A stretch of DNA of 5,386 bases, taken from the NCBI GenBank assembly GCA_002316345.1, contig DCDI01000034.1, positions 1 through 5,386 on the forward strand, in the 5' to 3' direction. A program made the translations under genes and the position numbers. Source of the stretch: Phyllobacteriaceae bacterium UBA1059. GTDB lineage: Bacteria > Pseudomonadota > Alphaproteobacteria > Rhizobiales > Rhizobiaceae. The notes under the pieces were generated by a model, which saw nothing but the letters and a program-made list of their open reading frames with translations, was not told where the DNA came from and made no database searches. Below are positions 1 through 4,684 of the stretch, one piece after another; position 1 is the stretch's first letter; each line of letters begins with the position of its first letter.

Positions 1-23
1 ATAGCCGCAACTGTATCGCTCAT
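1..23 (-). CDS. 5' end of a divergently transcribed gene (partial, product unknown)
   Basis: An ATG on the minus strand at 23-21 opens a frame reading M-S-D-T-V-A-A up to the window edge. It is preceded by a purine-rich GGGAAGAG stretch (minus strand, about 35-28) in a good position for a ribosome binding site. Seven residues are too few to identify a product. From context, a gene divergent from a corrinoid protein and sharing its regulatory region could encode the substrate methyltransferase (MttB superfamily) or a regulator. That is inference only. Confidence 0.5.
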
Positions 24-149
24 TTTTCTCTTCCCTAACCCACAAACCGGCCTGAACCAGCAAGCCCGCACCCAATGAACCGGCACATAGACCTTTCCGG
101 CGATGGTAGTCGAGCACCCCCCGCGAAACGGTTTGGCTGCGCCAGCATG

Positions 150-165
150 TGTCGCAAAATCGACA
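150..165. promoter_or_regulatory. Candidate operator: perfect spaced palindrome TGTCG-N6-CGACA
   Basis: The 16-bp sequence TGTCGCAAAATCGACA has perfectly complementary 5-bp arms around a CAAAAT centre. Its first half, GTCGCAAAAT, recurs exactly 57 bp downstream. The location between divergent genes and the symmetry suggest a transcription-factor site. AraC-type regulators related to GbdR/CdhR commonly control betaine and carnitine catabolism genes, but I cannot assign the regulator from the sequence. Confidence 0.5.
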
Positions 166-207
166 AGGGGCCGGCGCAAGAATCCAGTCGCTTTCTTCTC
201 GGCGCGC

Positions 208-220
208 GTCGCAAAATGAC
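208..220. promoter_or_regulatory. Second copy of the GTCGCAAAAT element (GTC-N7-GAC)
   Basis: GTCGCAAAATGAC repeats ten bases of the palindrome at 150-165 exactly, then has GAC where the first copy has CGAC, so its dyad is shorter (GTC/GAC, 7-bp spacing). It lies about 85 bp upstream of the corrinoid-protein start codon, a plausible place for an activator site next to the promoter. Two identical 10-mers within 67 bp of noncoding DNA are unlikely by chance. Confidence 0.45.
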
Positions 221-303
221 TATGCGGAACGCGTAGTTTACGGAATAAGCTACACGTGACTGCTTCGCTCGCCCAAAGAGCGCGGCATGCCTGGGAGCAC
301 AGA

Positions 304-996
304 ATGTCCGACGACGAAATCATCCTGTCCGAGCTTTCCGACGAAGAACTCGTTCAGCAGATGCATGACGACCTTTATGACGGCCTCAAGGAGGAGATTG
401 AGGAAGGCACAAACATCCTGCTGGAACGCGGTTGGGAGCCTTATCAGGTCCTGACCGAAGCGCTGGTGGAAGGCATGCGCATCGTGGGCGAGGATTTCCG
501 CGATGGCATCCTGTTCGTGCCGGAAGTGCTGCTTTCGGCCAACGCCATGAAGGCCGGCATGTTCATCCTGCGCCCGCTCCTGGCTGCCACCAACGCGCCG
601 AAGCAAGGCAAGCTGGTGATCGGCACCGTCAAGGGCGACATCCACGACATCGGCAAGAACCTCGTCGGCATGATGATGGAAGGTGCGGGCTTCGACGTAG
701 TGGATCTCGGCATCAACAATCCGGTCGAGAACTATCTCAACGCCATCGAAGAGCATCAGCCGGACCTGATCGGCATGTCCGCCCTGCTCACGACCACCAT
801 GCCCTACATGAAGGTCGTGATCGATACGCTGAAGGAAAAGGGCATTCGCGACGATTACGTCGTGCTGGTGGGTGGCGCGCCGTTGAACGAAGAGTTCGGC
901 AAGGCCGTGGGCGCCGACGCCTATTGCCGCGACGCCGCTGTGGCGGTGGAAACGGCCAAGCAGTACATGAAGCGCAAGCACAATCAGCACGCTTGA
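304..996 (+). CDS. Corrinoid protein of a methyltransferase system (MtbC/MttC/MtgC-like, B12-binding)
   Basis: This 230-aa cytoplasmic protein should carry the methyl group as methyl-Co(III) corrinoid between a substrate-specific methyltransferase and a methyl-THF methyltransferase. The N-terminal half (about residues 10-95) is the helical B12-binding-2 cap, with the typical VPEVLLSANAMKAG stretch at 72-85. The Rossmann-like B12 domain follows, with DxHxxG as D112-I-H-D-I-G117 (H114 is the expected lower axial cobalt ligand), the SxL motif S159-A-L161 and a GG at 190-191. Length matches the family. I chose ATG 304 because GGGAG at 293-297 sits 6 nt upstream; an in-frame GTG at 256 lacks a good site and would add unconserved residues. 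It is monocistronic as far as can be seen, ending in a strong terminator. The methyl donor (trimethylamine, glycine betaine, carnitine-type or other) cannot be read from this subunit. Confidence 0.93.
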   Translation: MSDDEIILSELSDEELVQQMHDDLYDGLKEEIEEGTNILLERGWEPYQVLTEALVEGMRIVGEDFRDGILFVPEVLLSANAMKAGMFILRPLLAATNAPKQGKLVIGTVKGDIHDIGKNLVGMMMEGAGFDVVDLGINNPVENYLNAIEEHQPDLIGMSALLTTTMPYMKVVIDTLKEKGIRDDYVVLVGGAPLNEEFGKAVGADAYCRDAAVAVETAKQYMKRKHNQHA

Positions 997-1026
997 GGCT
1001 GATCGGCGGTCTTAACGTCCAGATGC

Positions 1027-1062
1027 AACAAAGGCCGCGATGGATATCGCGGCCTTTGTTTT
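1027..1062 (+). terminator. Strong intrinsic terminator after the corrinoid-protein gene
   Basis: A perfect 15-bp stem (1027-1041 pairing with 1046-1060; core CAAAGGCCGCGAT) closes a GGAT loop and runs into T1059-T1062. It starts 31 nt after the corrinoid gene stop. It should end plus-strand transcription and so separate this gene from DUF1638 downstream. On the minus strand the stem is equally strong but the tail is not U-rich, so any termination of the opposing entericidin transcript would be weaker. Confidence 0.9.
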
Positions 1063-1066
1063 AGAT

Positions 1067-1101
1067 GAACTGGCGGCGGCGGATCTCGCGGCGTCCAGTT
1101 C
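1067..1101 (-). terminator. Weak hairpin downstream of the entericidin-like gene
   Basis: GAACTGG (1067-1073) and CCAGTTC (1095-1101) form a 7-bp inverted repeat around a GC-rich 21-nt loop that could pair further. It begins just past the stop of the minus-strand entericidin gene. There is no U-tract after it on that strand, so it may be a 3'-end stabiliser or a poor terminator ahead of the larger hairpin at 1027-1062. Confidence 0.3.
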
Positions 1102-1110
1102 GGGCTTTCC

Positions 1111-1266
1111 TTACTGCGCGGCGCGCGAGACGTTCTTGCCTGCGGACTGCGTAGCGTTCACGGTGTTAGCGGTATCGGCACCTACGCCGCGGATCGTGTT
1201 GGCGCAAGCAGCGGACATAAGCGCGGCGGCCAGAACGGCGATGGTAGCAATGCGCGAGTTGGTCAT
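1111..1266 (-). CDS. Entericidin-like small lipoprotein
   Basis: This 51-aa protein begins MTNSRIATIAVLAAALMSAAC: a short basic/polar start, a hydrophobic segment (about 7-19) and a lipobox-like SAAC with the lipidated cysteine at 21. The mature part starts CANTIRGVGADTANTVNAT, matching the C-N-T-x-R-G-x-G-x-D signature of entericidin A/B (EcnA/EcnB) lipoproteins, and is only about 31 residues long. In enterobacteria these form a stress-linked toxin/antidote pair; in rhizobia single copies are common and their role is unsettled. The start is fixed by GAGGGA on the minus strand (1278-1273), 6 nt from ATG 1266-1264. The upstream GGAAC/CGTT promoter implies control by the general stress sigma factor EcfG. 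The gene is convergent with the corrinoid-protein gene and unrelated to it in theme. Confidence 0.88.
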   Translation of the reverse strand: MTNSRIATIAVLAAALMSAACANTIRGVGADTANTVNATQSAGKNVSRAAQ

Positions 1267-1297
1267 TTGTCGTCCCTCAGGGTTGTTTCGCTCCCAA

Positions 1298-1322
1298 AAC
1301 GAGAAGATGCTAAAATAGTTCC
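1298..1322 (-). promoter_or_regulatory. EcfG-type (general stress response) promoter for the entericidin-like gene
   Basis: On the minus strand GGAAC (1322-1318), a 16-nt spacer and CGTT (1301-1298) match the alphaproteobacterial EcfG/RpoE2 consensus of GGAAC, 16-17 nt, CGTT. The expected start of transcription near 1290 leaves a leader of about 24 nt that contains the GAGGGA ribosome binding site. The -35 box ends 1 bp from the ATG of the divergent DUF1638 gene. Confidence 0.8.
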
Positions 1323-1323
1323 C

Positions 1324-1992
1324 ATGAGTCAGCGCCGCAGCGAAAATAAAGAAGAAGCTGTTTCGTTCGCAGCTGGCGGCGCCGTGCCGGTCCAGGACCG
1401 GCTTCTGGTGATCGCCTGCGGTGCCATCGCCCGCGAAGTGCTGGCCTTGACCAGGCTGAACCGCCTCGACCATGTCGACCTCACCTGCCTTCCGGCGATC
1501 TGGCATGTGTATCCCGCAAAGATCGCACCTGCGATGCGCGATCAGATCAAGGCGGCGCGCGAAAAAGGCTATCGCCGCATTTTCATTGGCTATGCCGAGT
1601 GCGGTACGCAGGGGCAACTGGACAAGATCTGCGCCGAAGAAGGCGTCGAGCGCATCGAGGGGCCGCATTGCTATGCCTTCTTTACGGGCAACGAGCGCTT
1701 CATGGCTGGTATCGAGACCGAATTTACGGCCTTCTACCTGACCGACCTGATCACGCGGCAATTCGAAGCCTTCGTGATCGAACCGCTGAAGCTGGACAAG
1801 CATCCCGAACTTCGCGACATGGTGTTCGGCAACTACACCAAGATCGTTTATCTCGCGCAGACGGATGATCCGGCTCTTCAGGAAAAAGCCCGATGGGCGG
1901 CCGACTATCTCCACCTGGACTACGAATATCGCTTTACCGGCTATGGCGATCTGGAGCCGGCTCTGCAACGTGCTGCGCTTCCTCATCAATGA
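1324..1992 (+). CDS. DUF1638 domain-containing protein
   Basis: This 222-aa soluble protein has no signal peptide or membrane segment and matches the DUF1638 family over most of its length. Recognisable blocks are VIACGAIAREVLAL (29-42), LPAIWHVYPAKI (56-67), YAECGTQGQLD (90-100), GPHCYAFFTG (113-122) and LDKHPELRDMVFGNYTKIVY (157-176). C32, H61, C93, H115 and C116 sit in the conserved blocks and could bind a metal or corrinoid; that is inference. The biochemical role is unknown. DUF1638 genes often lie near corrinoid methyltransferase genes in methanogens and bacteria, as here. The start is uncertain: ATG 1324 has no good Shine-Dalgarno, but TAAAAT at 1311-1316 could be a -10 box placing transcription start at or next to the ATG (leaderless). 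GTG 1384 would give a shorter protein starting just before the conserved region. Confidence 0.88.
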   Translation: MSQRRSENKEEAVSFAAGGAVPVQDRLLVIACGAIAREVLALTRLNRLDHVDLTCLPAIWHVYPAKIAPAMRDQIKAAREKGYRRIFIGYAECGTQGQLDKICAEEGVERIEGPHCYAFFTGNERFMAGIETEFTAFYLTDLITRQFEAFVIEPLKLDKHPELRDMVFGNYTKIVYLAQTDDPALQEKARWAADYLHLDYEYRFTGYGDLEPALQRAALPHQ

Positions 1993-2034
1993 GCCTGCGA
2001 TGATCGGGTTCGCCATAAGGCTCCGAAGGATTTC

Positions 2035-2607
2035 ATGATGCGTCGACTGATTCTAGCGGCTGTTCTTCTTGGCTCAACAGCCTCGGCTTACGCTGACGGC
2101 GCGATCGCCCGGATCATCACCAAGAGCGACGCGGCGCGGTTGGAAAAATACGAGGCGACCCGCACGGAAGCCTTGAACGACGCGCGCGAAAACGGCGATG
2201 CAAAGGACGTCGACATCGTCAATACCGTCATGACCGAGCGTCCGCTGCGCTTTGCGGGTTTCGATATGAAGGGCGATTGGCAATGCCGCACGATCAAGCT
2301 TGGTGGTGATCCCGCCGCCGTTGTTTATGGCTGGTTCAAGTGCCGGGTGACGGATGATGGTGCCGGCTGGTTCCTGAGCAAGATCAACGGCTCGCAGCGC
2401 ACGCAAGGCCGCTTCTATGACGACAACGATCTGCGGCTGACTTATCTCGGCACGCAGTTCGTGGAAGGCGAGCAGCCGAAGCGCTATGGCACATATGCCG
2501 ATGCCGATCAGGTCGGCTATGCCTTCCGCACGGCAAAGGGGTTCCGCATCGAATTTCCGGCGCCCGTTTTCGAGTCCAAGCTCGATATTCTGGAACTGCG
2601 TCGATGA
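2035..2607 (+). CDS. Secreted DUF4893 domain-containing protein
   Basis: This 190-aa protein has a clear Sec signal peptide: MMRR, a hydrophobic core LILAAVLLGSTASA, and likely cleavage after AYA-20. The mature periplasmic part includes GDWQCRTIKLGG (80-91), YGWFKCRV (98-105) and a C-terminal block with INGSQRTQGRFYDDNDLRLTYLG (117-139) and ESKLDILEL (180-188), as expected for DUF4893. C84 and C103 are the only cysteines and could form a disulfide. The function is unknown. GAAGGA at 2025-2030 lies 4 nt before ATG 2035 and 7 nt before ATG 2038, so the second ATG may be the real start. It follows DUF1638 by 42 nt on the same strand with no terminator, so co-transcription is likely, although a periplasmic protein has no evident part in cytoplasmic methyl transfer. 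Confidence 0.8.
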   Translation: MMRRLILAAVLLGSTASAYADGAIARIITKSDAARLEKYEATRTEALNDARENGDAKDVDIVNTVMTERPLRFAGFDMKGDWQCRTIKLGGDPAAVVYGWFKCRVTDDGAGWFLSKINGSQRTQGRFYDDNDLRLTYLGTQFVEGEQPKRYGTYADADQVGYAFRTAKGFRIEFPAPVFESKLDILELRR

Positions 2608-2688
2608 TGCATGAAGGATTGTCGTGAACCTCTGCCATGATCCTCTAAATGACCATGGCCAGCCGAAGCCCAGGAACCGACACTCCCC

Positions 2689-3357
2689 ATGATTGAAGAC
2701 CCCGCCTTCGGGCCAGGCACTCCCGAAGTTCCCCGCGATCTGATCGACGGCGAGCCGTTGCCACCGCGTTTGTCGCAGGTTTTCAAGTCGCTCGCCGACA
2801 ATGCCAACGGCCCGGTTACGGTACGCCAGATTCGTGACGCGCTGGGTGACCGCAGCTTCGCCGCCCTCCTCGTCTTCTTTGCCGCCATAAACCTTTTGCC
2901 GCTGCCGCCGGGCACGACGCTCGTTCTCGGTTTGCCGCTGATGATCGTGTCGGCGCAGATGGTGTGGGGCCGCAAGATCGCCTGGCTGCCGCAATTCATT
3001 CTCGTGCGCTCCGTTCAGGCCGAACAGTTTCGTGCACTGGCTGAGCGCTTCATTCCGCGGCTGGTCTGGCTCGAACGCTGGATCAGGCCGCGCTTCTGGC
3101 CGATGCCGGACCGTTATGACGAGCGCGTCATCGGCCTGCTCGCGCTTGTGATGGGAACGCTGGTGACGCTGCCGATCCCGCTCGGCAATTGGTTTCCCGC
3201 TTTGACCATTGCCCTGTCTGGTCTCGCTTTGTCGGAACGCGACGGCATCCTGCTTGGCGTCGCTGCTGCGGCCGGCTCTTTCTCCGTCGTTTTGATCGTG
3301 GCGCTGGCCGGCACGGTCAACTATGCGCTGCATGCTGTTGCAGCTTGGTTCTGGTAG
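2689..3357 (+). CDS. ExoD-family inner-membrane protein
   Basis: This 222-aa protein has a soluble N-terminus (1-55) with the ExoD-type block LSQVFKSLADNANGPVTVRQI, then hydrophobic segments at about 57-73, 76-92, 145-164, 167-183 and 187-212. The motif NLLPLPPGTTLVLGLPL (68-84) and a second P-rich repeat, LPIPLGNWFPAL (161-172), typify the family, whose two halves resemble each other. Sinorhizobium ExoD is linked to exopolysaccharide production, alkali tolerance and nodule invasion; its molecular activity is not established, and the family has many paralogues. ATG 2689 is the first usable start; its ribosome binding site is weak (AGGAA at 2672-2676, 12 nt away). It lies 81 nt after the DUF4893 gene with no clear terminator between, so it could be the last gene of a DUF1638-DUF4893-ExoD transcript. 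Confidence 0.87.
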   Translation: MIEDPAFGPGTPEVPRDLIDGEPLPPRLSQVFKSLADNANGPVTVRQIRDALGDRSFAALLVFFAAINLLPLPPGTTLVLGLPLMIVSAQMVWGRKIAWLPQFILVRSVQAEQFRALAERFIPRLVWLERWIRPRFWPMPDRYDERVIGLLALVMGTLVTLPIPLGNWFPALTIALSGLALSERDGILLGVAAAAGSFSVVLIVALAGTVNYALHAVAAWFW

Positions 3358-3372
3358 CAGCACCACAGGCAA

Positions 3373-3412
3373 GCGCGTCGCTTTTGAATGCGCCAGCGTC
3401 GTCGCATAACAA
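3373..3412. promoter_or_regulatory. Possible regulatory site upstream of the C1 operon, similar to the elements at 138-217
   Basis: The 108-bp gap between the ExoD-family gene and the virulence-factor gene contains TGCGCCAGC (3389-3397) followed 3 nt later by GTCGCATAAC (3401-3410). The left intergenic region has the same TGCGCCAGC (138-146) followed 4 nt later by GTCGCAAAAT (151-160). A second shared string, GCGCGTCGC, occurs at 3373-3381 and 204-212. The right-hand site lacks the second palindrome arm. The resemblance suggests one regulator for both parts of the cluster but is not conclusive. Confidence 0.3.
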
Positions 3413-3465
3413 GCGGCGGGCAAGCACATCCTGCAACCTCAACCCAAGACGCAAAGGACGCAAAC

Positions 3466-3768
3466 ATGGCCGATTTGGTCGTTGTTTATTGGCGGGACAT
3501 TCCCGCCCAGGTGATCGTCAAGAAAGGCCGGCAAACCGCCAAACGCGAACTGTCGCTGCGCTTCACGGAAGCGATCGACATGTGCGCGATGCGGACGGGT
3601 GCGGGCGATACGGACGCTTACCTGGCGGACTGGCGGCGCGCTGCGCCCGAGCCGGTTTCCGACGATCTGGAAGCCGAGGCCGACAAGGCGATGACGCGTT
3701 TGGAAGAGGACTATCCACGGGAAAAGCTCGTCGCGCTGGTCAAGGCGGGCGGGCGCAGCGACGGCTAG
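3466..3768 (+). CDS. 'Virulence factor'-family small protein (Virulence_fact domain)
   Basis: This 100-aa soluble protein has the family pattern VVYWRDIPAQVIVKKGR (6-22), RELSLRFTEAIDMCAM (27-42) and DAYLADWRR (50-58), then an acidic helical tail (67-92). The family name is historical and nothing here indicates pathogenicity. In alphaproteobacteria it typically sits beside methylenetetrahydrofolate reductase and methyl-THF methyltransferase genes, so a role in folate/corrinoid C1 transfer is the better guess; the molecular function is unknown. The start at ATG 3466 is set by AAAGGA at 3453-3458, 7 nt upstream, and by homology beginning MADLVVVYWR. An in-frame ATG at 3388 would add 26 low-complexity residues. 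It is probably the first gene of an operon: the reductase gene starts 17 nt after its stop. Confidence 0.87.
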   Translation: MADLVVVYWRDIPAQVIVKKGRQTAKRELSLRFTEAIDMCAMRTGAGDTDAYLADWRRAAPEPVSDDLEAEADKAMTRLEEDYPREKLVALVKAGGRSDG

Positions 3769-3770
3769 CC

Positions 3771-3778
3771 GGAGGAGG
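3771..3778 (+). promoter_or_regulatory. Very strong ribosome binding site for the reductase gene
   Basis: GGAGGAGG lies 7 nt upstream of ATG 3786, directly after the stop codon of the virulence-factor gene. It is the best Shine-Dalgarno in the window. It fixes the reductase start and suggests the enzyme is translated more strongly than its operon neighbours. Confidence 0.8.
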
Positions 3779-3785
3779 CTCGGCA

Positions 3786-4649
3786 ATGATTCACATACCT
3801 GCATCCATTGAAGTCGTGCCCAAGCAGGCACTCGAATCAGCCGAGCTTCCCGGTCTCTTTCCGGCCGGCACGCGCGTTTACATCACCGATATCGGCACCG
3901 ACACATCGGACGACCTGACGGCAGCGGCCAAGCGCGTTCGTGACCTCGGTTACACGCCAGTGCCGCATTTCGCCTGCCGCCGGCTGACGACGCGGACCGC
4001 CCTGGAAGACCGGGTCAATCGCGCAGCCACCGAAGCCGGTGTCACCGATGTGCTGGTGATTGGCGGCGGTTTGGACAAGCCAGCCGGCGAGTTCGCCTCG
4101 GCCATGGAGGTGCTGAACACCGGCGTGTTCGAGCGCAACGGCATCAAGGCCATGGGCGTGGCCGGCCATCCCGAAGGCAGTCCCGATTTTTCCCTGGACT
4201 CCGCCATGCAGGCACTGCGGGAAAAGCAGGCTTTCGCCGATCGCACGGGGATCGATGTCCGCATTGTCACCCAGTTCGGGTTCGATCCAACCAAGTTCAT
4301 CGGATGGGCCGACAGTTTGCGCGCAGAAGGCATCAACATGCCGGTTCACCTGGGCGTCGCCGGCCCCGCCAAGTTCCCCACCCTCATCAAATATGCAGCC
4401 ATGTGCGGCGTGGGCAATTCCATCGACTTCCTGAAGAAGAACGCGCTGTCGCTGACTGCTCTTGCTGTCGGCCACAACCCGGAAGAAGTCGTCGGGCCGA
4501 TCGAAGCCAGCTCACGGCGTCCAAGCTCGCCCATTACCCAGATCCACGTCTTTCCGTTCGGCGGCTTGAAGAAGTCGGCCGAATGGCTTGTCAAACGCGG
4601 CTCATGGGATATAAAGACATCTGCATATCCTTCTGCGCTCTTCGCCTGA
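3786..4649 (+). CDS. Methylenetetrahydrofolate reductase (MetF-like)
   Basis: This 287-aa cytoplasmic enzyme should interconvert 5-methyl-THF and 5,10-methylene-THF with FAD. In this context it probably runs in the oxidative direction, feeding methyl groups into C1 metabolism. It is a divergent TIM-barrel MetF: IEVVP (8-12, E9 in the position of the catalytic Glu of MetF), VPHFACR (59-65), VLVIGGGLDKPAG (89-101), GVAGHPEGSPD (124-134, compare the MetF YPEGHP motif), VTQFGFD (161-167) and PVHLGVAGPAK (186-196). The C-terminal IHVFPFGGLKKSAEW (253-267) marks the subfamily found with corrinoid demethylation genes. GGAGGAGG 7 nt upstream fixes the start, and the gene lies 17 nt after the virulence-factor gene. 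The housekeeping MetF for methionine synthesis is probably elsewhere. Confidence 0.92.
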   Translation: MIHIPASIEVVPKQALESAELPGLFPAGTRVYITDIGTDTSDDLTAAAKRVRDLGYTPVPHFACRRLTTRTALEDRVNRAATEAGVTDVLVIGGGLDKPAGEFASAMEVLNTGVFERNGIKAMGVAGHPEGSPDFSLDSAMQALREKQAFADRTGIDVRIVTQFGFDPTKFIGWADSLRAEGINMPVHLGVAGPAKFPTLIKYAAMCGVGNSIDFLKKNALSLTALAVGHNPEEVVGPIEASSRRPSSPITQIHVFPFGGLKKSAEWLVKRGSWDIKTSAYPSALFA

Positions 4650-4684
4650 TCCGAAACCGATCCACCTTCAAGGCCTCCACACAC

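Larger units (their letters stand above)
24..303. other. Divergent intergenic/regulatory region
   Basis: These 280 bp separate the minus-strand gene at the left edge from the corrinoid-protein gene. I see no convincing small ORF or RNA gene. The stretch holds two copies of a GTCGCAAAAT element (151-160 and 208-217), another GTCGC at 187-191, and an ATG-proximal GGGAG at 293-297. No clean sigma-70 -35/-10 pair stands out for either direction, which fits promoters that depend on an activator. A GGAAC at 226-230 has no CGTT at the right distance and is not an EcfG promoter. Confidence 0.6.

Noticed and set aside
226..250. GGAAC upstream of the corrinoid gene as an EcfG promoter
   Set aside because: No CGTT or similar -10 sequence occurs 16-18 nt downstream.
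250..990. Minus-strand open frame mirroring the corrinoid-protein gene
   Set aside because: Its His/Val/Gly-rich translation is the complement of the corrinoid gene's codons, with no ribosome binding site or family signature.
3327..3344. Hairpin GCTGCA-TGCTGT-TGCAGC near the end of the ExoD-family gene
   Set aside because: It is a perfect 6-bp stem but lies inside the coding sequence and is followed by TTGGTT and not a T-tract, so it is not supported as a terminator.
2074..3429. Long minus-strand open frame (451 codons) opposite the DUF4893 and ExoD-family genes
   Set aside because: It spans two convincing plus-strand genes and their gap, its translation is rich in Arg/His/Gln with no recognisable domain, and it is a common by-product of GC-rich codon usage.
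4498..4545. Possible compensated frameshift in the reductase around residues 238-252
   Set aside because: The local sequence EASSRRPSSP looks odd, but PITQIHVFPFGG resumes in the same frame and the alternative frames give no better match, so ordinary divergence is enough.
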